From Lepidurus packardi (Eukaryota > Arthropoda > Branchiopoda > Notostraca > Triopsidae), in the NCBI GenBank assembly GCA_023053545.1, contig JAKZAN010000005.1, positions 3,410,001 through 3,474,000 on the forward strand: a DNA stretch of 64,000 nucleotides, written 5' to 3'. Positions 25,701-37,873 of this stretch are shown here, piece by piece. Below the pieces are notes generated by a model, which saw only the letters and a list, made by a program, of their open reading frames with translations, was not told where the DNA came from and ran no database searches. The translations under genes were made by a program, and so were the position numbers. The number at the start of each line of letters is the position of its first letter. Positions within the stretch are counted from its first letter, which is position 1.

Positions 25701-28700
25701 GTAAAAATCTACACAGCGTCTCATGTGTGCGAGGAAACACGCTCCGAGCAGACAAGAGACAGAGCCAGATGGGTTGAGGTATACACTTGGAGAAGTTGGA
25801 CCGTCTAGGGATACTTTTTGGGGTCTAGACGACGAAAACGAATGCTTCGAACGGTATCACGGGGTAATCCGCTACAGTTTTCCCCTGTACACTACTAAGA
25901 CGCTAACTTGAAACATCAAAAAGCACATTCACATTCTACGTGCCTTTCCACACAAGCCGAACGTGATTTAGGGGAAAAGAGACTAACAGGTTTAATCTCC
26001 GTGAAATGCTACTGATGAAATTACAATGACGTGAATGCAATTTAGCCACTTAATCTCAACGAAACAGCTTACCATTCCCTAAAATGGTTTCCTCGACCGG
26101 AAAGGTTGCTTTTGCGAAATGCATACACTCACAGAACGGGGAAGTTTCTGATTTCTGGATCTTTTTGCAATGAGTTCTGGTCCAACACTGATACAATCAC
26201 AAGAATCTCAAGTCTTTTCAAGAAAAACAGGATCTGAAATATCAGATTCCCTGGAAGTCTACCACATCTATAAACTGAGAGCTTAGCTTGGCGATGAGGA
26301 TAAGGGAAGTCTGGATTGTCAAGGGCCAAGACCGACCTGAAGCATAAGAATATACTCTCTTGGCGTGCAGCCTGAGAAACTCCTCCCCCACACACACGTC
26401 AAACTGCTCCCGCGATAGTCATGTTCGATGACGTCTTGGGTGCAACAAAGTGTGCAACGCTGTTTTGTCACGGTGGCCTTTGACCTTTAGTTTCATCGGT
26501 TTCTCCTGACCTCACGAGTGGTACAAAAGCGCATGACAAGGTAAAAATGTTGTATGACTCACGGCGGCATGCAAATAATGCTATAAGTCTTATATGAAAG
26601 ATAACAAGTCTTATACCGGAACTGACGCCTCAACAGACAAAACCGTGCGATTGATAAGAAACATCGGCTGGATTTTTCGCTTAAAACAAACCGGCTGCGT
26701 ATGTGGACGAAATAATTCTGCAGGCTTTTCTTAAAGCGTCTCTCCTTAACCTCAGGTCCACATGTCAGTTATGTACTGCAGCTTGTTTGTCCATGAAAAC
26801 ACAGTCGTTGTTTCCTCAGTTATACAAAAATGGGTATCCGTCTTCTTTTTATCTGTGTAAAATACCTCAATCACTCGTTATCTTGGTCGAGTTCTCTTGT
26901 CTCGAAGACACGTACTACTTCTACCAAGTCAATTAACAAACTGCAAGCGGTTAAGGGCAAAGATATTTTTGTTGTTTATTTGTAAGAAATGTGAAAGCAA
27001 GGACCATATGCCATCGACCTGAATAGAGAACAGCCTTCGCCCAAAACCAAGGCCACTTTTGCATGCTATATCCGATACCTACAACGCTTACCACAAGGTC
27101 AAGTTCTGTCGAAAGTTTTATCAAAGTTTCGAGGAACGCCGAGAGGCTTTGGACAACGTTTTACTCACATTTCCCCCCCTCTCTTTCCTGCTCCCTTACC
27201 CCTAACAATTTCCATAGCGCAATGAACTAGTCTAGGCCTTTCCCTCCTCGCTTCTTGTGAAGTTTCGTTGTTCCCTTCCACGAATTTGCCAAGGATCTCG
27301 AGAAAACGCCGTGGTTACAAACGGGCCAACAGGGAGGCCATAATAAGGCAGAAAGGACCAGCATTAATGCGAAACAAAAGGCAAATTTTCAGATGGGTCA
27401 AAATTACATAAAAGACGCAAACTGAAACATGACCTTCCAAGAAGTTTATCCACCTTCCAAATCAGTTTGTTTGCACAATTCTGACCCGGATATTTATCCA
27501 GGTCGTTAGCTTACTTTCTAACGCTGCCTTCGCAGCACTCTAGTGCAATAACAGTTTAATACAGTTTACAAATGAGTTATGTTATTGTTATAAAGTTTAG
27601 CAAGCTTAATAAGGTTTACATTACCTGACCGGAAGTGCACATTGAAGTACCAATCCAAATACGGCAGAAAGCCAGAAAAGGCAGAACAATGGAAGATAAA
27701 ACTTTAGGAAACCCACCCCGGGATTTTAAGATTTCAGGCAAAGCAGGGACAAATCAAAGTTGCCTGCTGATAAAATACACTTATTAACAACACGATGATA
27801 CAGGCATTAGGGTTTCACGACTTTTAAAGCTCAAATTAATGACGGAACTAGTCAAATTTCCATGAGCTTAAGTTCCGACACTTATATCACGCAAGTATCC
27901 ACAACCAAATGGCCGTTCGACTTTCCCAAGCTCGTTGGAAAAAGACGCTTTCGCAAACTTGCGGATGATTTAAACAACATTTTGTTCCCGTACAGAGCTG
28001 CTCTCTGCTGAGTCAAATACAACTTAGCCTTCATGGGATTCTCATTGAGACTTTTGCATTGGTCGTCGTAAGAGCTGTAGTCGTATTGTTTACAGCCCCA
28101 TAAAAGAATTTCTGCTAGGAAAACCTCAAAATGTAATAACTACTCCTAATAACCTTGGGCTTCTTAGAAACCGTAGTTTTAGTGAACAAATAGTCTTGGC
28201 TTCGGCTCTGCTAGCCATTTGCATCAAATTAGCTGTGGCACGTTTCTGAATAAAAGTTGCAGGTAACGAGGTAAACTAGCTTAGTTTGCAAGCAAATTTG
28301 GAAACTCTGCCCTTTTGAATTGCTTTGTTTCTTGTACGTCAGGTCGTGTCCCCACGCAAAAGGTATGTACTTAAAGTTTACGTCAAAAGGGTAGACTAAA
28401 TAAACACGAATGGTAGACTTCATCTTGACTGCTAACGGGTAGTGGGTGAAAGACATGCTCAGCATGAATGCGCTCAGTTACTTCCAGCAACAATTAATTG
28501 GTCGAGTAAATAATTAGGCTGCGCTCTACTTTTTGAACGCTCGTGGGTCCAAGGGTTCTAAATGAAAGTAGTTAGGTTACAATTTACCACAAAATCGCCG
28601 TTGTTTTATGAGTGCCTTCTTGTTCTCTTTGAACAAGTTTGCTTCGTTTGGCAGGCTTGGTTTACTCCCGTATTATTGAGAACGTTCATACAGTTTGGGA

Positions 28701-29568
28701 ATGAGGCTACCCGGGTTATGGCGTGCGTTTTTAAGAGTTTCACGTTTCTTGCAATTTCACCTAAAGGCGAATTCTATCCTTGGTTTCTGAACGGATATCG
28801 CGGTTTACTTTTCTTATCATAACGCACCACGAGCAGGGGAGTCATTTTCCCGATAGATCAACGTAAAACACAACATGGGACGGACCTAATGGAAGCTTGG
28901 AGCGACGCCTGCGAAGTTGCAGCTTTCCATGCACTGCAGTCCAAGGCGTTTAATCAATACTCGAACCTACATTGCTTCATATTCAACGAGCACACAAGGC
29001 GCTAGTGGAAAGGCATGACGAGGCGTGGCAAGTGCAAGAATGCCATGGACTACTGAAGTGAAAATTTGCCAAAGTGAACCGATATTTGTTGTTTGACAGA
29101 TGCACTTGATCTGACTAGAAAAAACTATGTCTAGTGGGACACAAGACTTTGAATCGTGTAAAAACAAGAAGGGGAATGGCGATTTAAAACTTGGGATTGC
29201 TATGTAAGAGTTTGCCATCGATTCGTTGTCCGAAGACTTTGCTCAACTACCAGTTATTAGGTAAGTCTCTTCTTTTATGATAACTCTCTTCTATGTGCGC
29301 TGTGCAATTTTTTTGGTTCATTTTTCAGTTTTTATTTGATAGCGGCTTTTTATTATTAGAAAGGCAAATTAATCACTAGTTAAAGTAAAGTATAGATGAA
29401 ACTTTGGTTTGTTGTAAACAATAGACGAAACTTCTCGTAAATGCTTAAAAGAAAAGGACAATTTTCGTCGAAAAGATAGTACAATATTTGTAACAGCAAG
29501 CGTAGATGTTCCAGCTGTTCCGCATGTTTTTTGTTTCTTCTATAGTGAGGGTCAGTTGGGAAATCGCC
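22763..29568. other. 6.8-kb stretch without a recognisable gene
   Basis: The stretch is upstream of PTP4A on the minus strand and upstream of the RUSC-like first exon on the plus strand, so regulatory DNA for both divergent genes is expected. I found no known domain or exon chain. Short ORFs (for example 24259-24684 + and 25365-25628 -) have no recognisable product. Confidence 0.5.
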
Positions 29569-32500
29569 ATGGCGGACAACGTCACCGACACTTTGGCCAA
29601 ATCCACAGGCAAGTATATATGCATATTCTAATCCATTTTGGCGTTTTTCCAACTTTTTTACATTTTTGTTGTCTACCTGTCGGATGTTCGTGTAAAGTGA
29701 CACGTAGTTACCGAATCGTCTATTTATAATGAGCGTTCGATCCAAGATAACGAAGGCACTACAAAATATACATTATTCCTTATTTTATTTGACTTTTGGC
29801 AAATAACGAGTCCATAAGTCTCTTATCGTAATTTAAATTCAGAAGTTTATGTAAGGGCAATAGAAGCATCGAATGAGATTCCGCAAGGGCCTGTTATATA
29901 TTTAGATTTCCAAAATGGGCCATCGTTTCCAACATATGCATGGAGCACCGTAGGACTTGGTAGAGTCGTGCCGTGAAGCAGGAAAGCAGGCGAGAGTTTT
30001 ATTAGGAGCGCAGCGTTCGTTGCGCTCACTTCTTTTTCCTATTTTTGCGTAGTTCAAATAGTGAGCCATAAAGTCTAGGTGACCGTAGCTTCTTGGGGTG
30101 TTTTTGTAAGGGGGTTAGGGGTGGGAGGGAGGGAGGGATCGACAATAAAAGGGGTTTCCGTTCTTGACCTTTCCCTAAGTTGCAATGAAGCAGTCTACAT
30201 AATTACACGCGTACGCTTCACTTGACACCATGTTCACACTTACATGGTGTGTGCAGCTTTGTATCGATGAACTTACCCTAGTCCTACGACGTCTATGGAA
30301 AAGCTGTAAGTTGCTATGATTTTCCCAAACAAATGCTTACGACCAAGTTCATTTCATTACTCGGCTTTGGCCCCAACTTTGTCAGTAGCAAATTTCGTAT
30401 TTACCAACTCGTTTTTAACAGAAATAACACTAATTGAATTAGTTCGGTTTTTCGTGTAATGTATGTTTATTCGAAACATCAGTTTTTGGTGTTTTGAGTG
30501 CATGAGTATCGCAGATTCGTTTGGGCTTTTACTTATTACGACAGTAGGTAAAATATTATCCATTTCTTTTTATTGAAACACCGCTTTTCCTCATATCCCA
30601 CGATCTATAACATTTTAAAAAGAAATTATGTAATAAGTTAATTTAATACAAGGTTTACATAACCTTTGTACATAACCTATGCACATACCTTGTTCAGTTA
30701 TAAAGTGTTTAAATCTACATAAAGGGCTTTTTATTTTCGTACTAATTTTGGGTTTGATTAAGGTTTGTTTGGCTTAATATCACTACATTTTTTTGCTGTT
30801 TGATTGATCTATTTCTTTTAAAAATTGGAGATTGTGAAATTTCCGTTAATACATTTCGTTAAAAGAAAGAATTACTATTAAGTAGATTATATTTATAAGT
30901 ACTTTAAATATGCTGTTTTTAAAGATGAGGATTTTAACAAAACTGATATTAAGTGATGTAAGTATACGTTTAGAAGATGAGTACGATTTGCATGGGAAAT
31001 TAAACCCTTTATCACAGGGTTCTTCTAATGATCAGGTTAAAATCCGTTACTTCTTTAAGAAAGTTGATAGTCTCACAGTTAGGAGATATTTCTTGTGAGT
31101 AATGATCAAGATGTTTTTGCTGATGTTTTCTCCGTAAGCCGGTAGTGAAACACCGGAAGATCAACGGCTTCATTTCCGTACAACAGGGAGTTTATGGCCC
31201 TTTCTTGTGATAAGATAAACTCGGATAAGAAGCAACATGCAATCTAGTCTTTACAGTATGCACACGTGTTTTGTCACTGGTTACAAGCATGTATGAAGTA
31301 TACAAATATCTTTGTTGGAGACTGTCCAGTTAGCGTGGACGTGTTCATCACCACGTTTTGTCTTGCTCCTCTTTGAATTTCCAGCAAGCTCCCGAAACAT
31401 TAGTTTGTAAGGTCCTTGGCAATGAGTTGCTTCCTATAATGGCCACGGGGTCTTTCGGGGTGCTGGGAGAAGTTTCTCCGCAAAATGCGAGAACTTGAAA
31501 CAGACCGAAAGGGCGACGACGCTGTCCGGGTGACGTGCTTTGACGCCATGTTGGAAGCTGAGGGAAGGGAGAAGTCTGAAGATCAGTAGTAGCTAGAGCA
31601 GAAGTGAACACGCCCTAAGGCAGCCAGCAATTACATTATAGTAGTCAAAATTGCAAAAATTGTAGTTTCCTCAGTAGCCAGTTAGGAAATAGATGAACTT
31701 TGGGCGTGGATCGTGATAGTTGTGTCCTGTGTCGCGTGTCGTGACGTCATTTAATCCAACACGTTATCTAAAAAATAGTAACAAAATATGGAACAAGACC
31801 TTTTTCAAGTTTGCTGCCTGCGTTTAGTTCGTTTCACAGGCTTGGCTCGTCGAGTGTAGAACAGGAACATCCGCTGTTTCTGCCCCTTACGCCGTATTCT
31901 TTCCATTACGCCGTATCTAATTACGACCGTAACGTTCGCATCTGCTGCTGCAGCTCGGTCTCTAGTTCCATTTTGCTTGAGTTAAAACCGTATGAAACTG
32001 TGCTTTATATTGAATCAACTTTGACCGTGAAAACGCTTTGATGCGATTGGTGTTTATTGAATACCAGACTTGAAAGGAAATCGTGAAGCGAAACCAATGA
32101 ATAAAAAAATACACTTTTAAAGTCGTAGATGTTCTCAACTAATATGCGCAGTTTACAATGCGATTTTCTGATTACGCACCAGGAAGGCCCATTCCATTAA
32201 ATCGAGGTAATTTGGGTAATTTACTAACCAGTTCGGTTAAAAAGAACAGCTCTAAAGACCGTATGTGGCTAGCCAAATAAATAAATAAAACAAAACCAGC
32301 GCGTGTGGGCGTTCAGACATTCTAAGTGGAGCTCATGCGCGTAACGAAAAGAAACACAGCACAAGCTGGGTGATGGTAAATCAATAGGGAACTTGCATTA
32401 CTTTAGCGTTGTGGACTGGAAGGATCTGAAAAACTCCCGAGCTCGATTGGAATGTTATCAGCCATTCGGGCTAGACACACTACTTCCCTTTATTTCTTCT

Positions 32501-35500
32501 TATTTTTCCTTTTTTCTTTTTTGGTTGCACTTTTAACTTTTCCCCCTTAACTTGCTAAGCGGCTTAACGAAGCCTCTCTTCTCTATTCAGTTACCAAATA
32601 TGGTTAGGAGTATTTTTTTTTGCTTCCGTATTGTCATTTCTCCGGTTTTGGAAAAGCACAAGTGGAAAATTCTCCTGAGTTTTTGAGCTTAATTTCACGA
32701 GTATTGTCTTCCCAGATTCGAGATTAACTACCGCCAGCGTAGCGGCTCGTTTTCAACACTCGTCGGATTGCAACTCAAATCGCTCCAATCCTACAGTCGC
32801 GACGTCAACCACGTCCATCGATAGCAGCGTTCACGACACCGGGGAGTATCACTGGTGTGAAGAAAACGGGTAAAAGAGAAAGATAAACAAATATGCTTTA
32901 CAAGGAACGTATTTTATGGGACTCCTTATTGCTTTTCGTAGCGAGGAGCGAGCATTTAAAGAAGGCTCAAGTTCCACGACCAGCCTCGCTACGTCGGCTC
33001 CCAAGGCGCCAGCAGCAGAACCCAACCAGTTGGACGAATATGTAGCCCTGGCTAAAACTGCGGACGCCAATTTGGCTTACATCGATATGGAAGATTTTCG
33101 CTCGGAAGATATGCATTCCTTATTGATCCCTGCCTTGTGCCCGTCTTCTCAAGTATGACTGTTTTTCTGTTTTGCACCGTCGCAATAACCTCAGCCTCAA
33201 TTGTGTGTGGTTATTGCGTGGGAGGACGGAACGCAATATAATAATGCCTTTTTTTATGTCTTTTGATAAGGTGGGAAAAGATGGATCATACAGCGATCCG
33301 TCTTCGCAAGGCGAGTCAAGCCTCACCGACATGGAAATGTCTTTATGTAAATCCGGTCCTCTATTTTCACCAGTCAAAGAGGCCCAAGAAGTTGTCCACA
33401 CTCGACACGTGACGACCATCAGTACCGATTCTCTCAACTCGGAGAATGAGGAAGATTTGGTTCTGGCTGTGACTTGCAAAGCGAACATGACCAATTACAC
33501 ATTGGCGTTTGAGGGCAGTGCCTTAATGAGCTCAGCATCAGCCACAGACCCGTCCTTGGATTCGGATTACCGTGAACAAGGTAACAATTCAGCTCCTTTT
33601 ACGTGCCAAATAAAAGAAAAAATAAACTTGAAGAGTTGTGCTAAATGTATTCACACCAAAGCTGTTGTGCGTGTTAATAGGTAGTCGGGAAGGAAGCAGC
33701 AGCTCGGAAAGTGCGAATTGGCTGGACGGGTACCGCCCTCCACCCATTCCCCCCATGCCCAAACATCAATACGGTACTTGGCCGCACCAACGACGTCACT
33801 TGCAGTTGGCGCCCACTTCCGTCGCCATGCGAACGCCATGGTCCCCGACCGTGATTCAGTCTGCGCAGAATACACCCGTTAAGTGCCGTATACGCCAGTC
33901 GAACCCCATCGTGGACCAGCACCGAGAATCAGACCTTACTAACGGGAACGACGAGAACACTAAATGCCAGAGCTTGCCCAATTTGTACAAAAAATGTCTT
34001 AATAACGCCCTCCCTCGAGAGAGAGACCATGCGACGACCACTTACAGCAATCAAGAAGCAGAATCGAGCAGTAGCAGCTCGAATTCCAGCACTTCTAGTG
34101 GCAACAAAAACTCGCACCCAGATTATCACCAACAAAACGAAACACTGTCCTTACTACAGATTTATATGCGCCAGAAATCTGGCACGGATCTAACGTACGG
34201 AGAAACGCGTCAGAAAAAGCCCCATTTTGTTCATAAAGATCGGCCCCATTCCACTATGGATGGTTTAACGGGCAAGAGTCAGACGTATCTAGAAGATAGT
34301 TTGCTAACGCCTCCTTATTACGACATGATTGCTTCTGGTGGAGGCGAAGCATGGGTGGAAGATTACCCGAGCAGTGCGGACGAGAAAGTGGGCGATGAAA
34401 GTAGCATACTGTCCGCCTCTTTTAACAATCAACGTATGCTGAATTCTGGCTCCCATCACTGCCGTTCGCTGCTGCAAACCTCACAGCAGCCAGAGGCACC
34501 TTTAGAAGAAAGCTTAGATCAAACAGAAATCTCGGAAGAGTTTCCCTTAACCGAAACCAGCGATTTCAATGCTTCGCTAAATATAGACGTTTTGCCCTTC
34601 AACAAAGACGACAAACTTCGGGTATTAGTAAGCGATTCCATGTCCCAATACTCTACTCGGAGTCGTCAAAGTCACACTTTCAGTCATACTGCCAATAGCA
34701 TCGATAAAGTCATCGCCAAAATTCGACCCTTCGAGCTGGGCTTGCTGCCAAGCTCCTTTGAAGAAAAGTTGCATGCCAAAATTCAAGGTACCCAGAAACC
34801 CACCTTGGTAACAAAAAATACCCCCATAATCAGCAAATCGGACGAAGCGGTTCAGACGACGAGCACGAACACCAATAGTGAAGCAACGCAAACGAGTCCC
34901 AAGAAGACTGTCGACCAACAAACCGATAGCCGAGATCTGTTGTTCCACCAAAGAGCTTCGTGCGCTGAGAAGCTTGAACCCACTGTCTATGTCGTTTTTC
35001 CCAGTTACAGCCTCCCAGACCTGTCGTTTTTGGACAAGGCCGAGTCCTTTCAATCCAACGTTGTGATATCCCCTCAGCCGCCCCGGCCAGTAAGCGAAGC
35101 TCATCAGCGAACGGCTCGGTCCAGGCCTTTGTCCTGCACTGACGTGGAAAAGCTGCGCAGCAAAAACTTTAAGCATATCCAGGATTGGGATTCATTGAAT
35201 TTCCTCTTACCGCCAGATATGAAAGAGATCCTGAGTGATATTCCCGAAACGGAACCGTTGAACTCACCCACTGGGACGACAAGCCGCCGGTGTGTAGAGA
35301 AACCGACGAAGAACTTTGGCCGGACACGGCCTAAAAGCTGCGATGCCGTGACACTAACACGTGAGCGGTTCAAGTCGTCGTCGACGACTTCGACGAAATC
35401 GTCGGGTTACCGCGGTTCGTCTGGAATGTGTTCCAACGCATCGTCGCCCTTGTTCTCCTCGCCTTCTTCCTTCTTCTCCTCGCCTTTAACGCAATTGCCC

Positions 35501-37440
35501 CCTTTGCCGCAGTCACCCAATGGAAGCCCGTGCTCTCCACCGCCGCCGTACGAACTGCGTAGTGAAGGACCGCCTCCCTTGCCAAGGAGGTCGGCGTCAC
35601 TCCAAGGTAGTCCGTACGCCCCGCCCAGGCCGCCTTTACCCAAAGGTATTCTGCGGAAAACGGTCTCTGAGCAAGAAAGACAAGTACGGAATATCCAGCG
35701 TCACCACAGACTGTCCTTGCCTGTTGCTGCCAGTCCTTTGCCCTTTGATGCGGATGTTCTAGCCCAAACGCTATCAGCCACAGCCAAAGATCTGGCCCGC
35801 TTGGAAGAACAACTTCAGCTCATGGGCCTAAGCTTGTATAACGAAAGCCAAGCAAGCAAAGAGGGAAGTTTAGGCAGAACTAACTGCCAAGGTACACAAC
35901 TTCACACACCTGTTCACGATCTGAGCAAAGATAGCCATTCGGCAAGTCACGTTATGAGGAAACTGGACCGGAGTAGCAGTCCACAGGAGATTATGCATCC
36001 TTTGCGCAAAACAGTCAGCTTTGGCGATAAATTGTCTATACATTTAAATAATAGGTGGGCATCTGCCCGTGTTCCTGACTCACCCAACAATAAGTCGCTC
36101 GATATGGAACAGAAACAAGGTACTTTGTTGTTTTCTTTTATTGATCGTATAAAAACTTTGAGTCGTTATTATTTTCTTTTTCTTGTCTTTCCATCAGAAC
36201 TAGTCCAGTGCGTTTCGGTCGCAGCCGCTCAGCTTTGCAGGCATTTACATTTGGAACAAGCTACCAGTCAAGAAGCGAAACTGTCCCCTTCCAGATTAGT
36301 TTCCATAGCTTTAAGCCCCGCCCTTTATAGGCTAATTAGCGACGGGCTCAAACCCAGTGTTTCCACTTTGTTCGGACAAGTGTCCAACTCGGTCTGGAAA
36401 GTCATTGAAGCTGCCACAAAGCTCGGTACTATGTCAATCTCTCATTTTTACATTTGTTGTTGCATTGTAAATTCACATAATTCATTTGTTACGGATATTT
36501 ATGCTAATTAGGTAGTCAATATAGGTTAATTAAGGCGTCTACTTATAGGACCGACGCTGCCATGGCTGGATGAACTGGTGTTCTGCCTGGCTAACGAAGA
36601 TTCGTTGCCTGACGGTCCTCTACGGTTCACCGCATTTGTTACGGAGTTGCTAAAGTATATCATACTAGATATTTTAGTTCACATAACGGTTTGTTTTTCA
36701 TGGTATTTTTTCGTTTTTTTTTTTACAGTATGGGCGCTTTGAACTGGTGGCTGGAAACCTTAACTGCGAAAGAAGCTGTTTTACGTCGTCATTACCAAGG
36801 CGATTCTTTTCTCTTCAACTGCAATACCTTAACACGTCCTTTAACACAAGAACTTTTGATGGCTTTGACTCCTTTAGCTGCTTTACCTTATGAGTACCAA
36901 TTGGATATTCACCCTTCTCCTTTGCAATCACCCATTCACGGACCGGGAGAAATTTGTCCTACTGTGATGGAAGCTATGGGTTTGACTGCGGAACGAAAGA
37001 AGGCAAATCCGTCGTATGAATCTCCTAACTCATCCACGTCGTCATCAGGAGCTTCTACAGGGGGGAGGACCGAGTCTAGAATACCTCGTTCTCCTAGTCG
37101 ATTCACATCTCGCAAGAATACTAGACCTGTTTCCTGTATCGAATTTCCGCGACCCACAATCAAAAAGACAAATTACAGGCGAACAATCTCGCAGCCCGGC
37201 TTTCAAAAGGATAAAAATGCCCGAACTGCAGCAGTAGATACCGAAGGGTTCAGTACTATTCGGTATCAATGGGAGTTACGATGCACGGAGCAAGGAGTCA
37301 AGAAGAGCCCTACGTCTTGTAACAATGCTAGCCAGCAACCGAAGCAGAAGTTACTGTCGCCTGTGGCCAAAACGTCGCGGAAAAATGACAAGTCACGAAT
37401 TCCTAGACCTGTTTCTTGTACTACGCCTGTCAAACTCTAA
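29569..37440 (+). CDS. RUSC: RUN-domain scaffold protein of the RUSC family, lacking an SH3 domain
   Basis: Exons: 29569-29608, 32716-32869, 32942-33152, 33271-33580, 33681-36119, 36198-36425, 36549-36654 and 36729-37440, giving 1399 residues. The first exon (MADNVTDTLAKST, good start context gccATGG) is inferred. Its single leftover base matches the phase of the next exon across a 3.1-kb GC-AG intron. The other junctions are GT-AG. Most of the protein is low-complexity: Ser-rich, with Pro-rich PPPIPPMP, SPPPPYE and PPLPRR segments that could bind SH3 domains. The last exons form a RUN domain (SPALYRLISDGLKP, SVWKVIEA, ALNWWLETL, PLAALPYEYQLDI) in the RUSC1/RUSC2 order. Those vertebrate proteins link kinesin and AP-4 vesicles and end in an SH3 domain; here the tail is disordered and basic, with two SRIP motifs. 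Family confidence is high; the first exon is less sure. Confidence 0.85.
30110..30138 (+). other. Potential G-quadruplex tract
   Basis: The run is G5, TTA, G4, T, then GGG four times separated by single A. Six G-runs of three or more with loops of one to three bases satisfy the usual quadruplex pattern on the plus strand. It lies inside the inferred first intron of the RUSC-like gene. Confidence 0.7.
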
Positions 37441-37873
37441 CCACACATTAATCGTATCTAAAGGCTTTAAAAAGGGCAGAAATGAAACATGTATATTAGC
37501 TTTCTCAGAGCTTTTGTCTGCATATTTTTTAATTTGGATCATAATATCGGCGGTATGTATCGAAGAAAGCCTTTTATGTTGTTATGGTTAACCATTACTG
37601 AGTGTACTTTCGAACAAGTCTCTCAGCAGTCAGACAGCTTATACTCAATTGTGGCTGATTTTGCTGTTAATTAAACCGAATCCCGAACTCAGAAGAACCA
37701 AAAAAGGTCACCCTCCCTCTGACCTCTTCCGTTACCGTAGTTTCAGCCAACCATTGTTTTGGCAATGTATCATATACAGTCGTGTGTACTCTAACAACCA
37801 ATTATTTACTTCCGAACTTAAATTAAGTGAGCTTTGATTAACTAAACTTAATCAATCATCTTAGCCATAGATC
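37441..37873. other. RUSC 3' flank up to the hAT element
   Basis: AT-rich sequence after the RUSC stop, presumably 3' UTR. Nothing coding is recognised before the hAT remnant begins. Confidence 0.5.

Noticed and set aside
34625..35176. Minus-strand 183-codon ORF
   Set aside because: Antisense shadow within the large RUSC exon; no domain.
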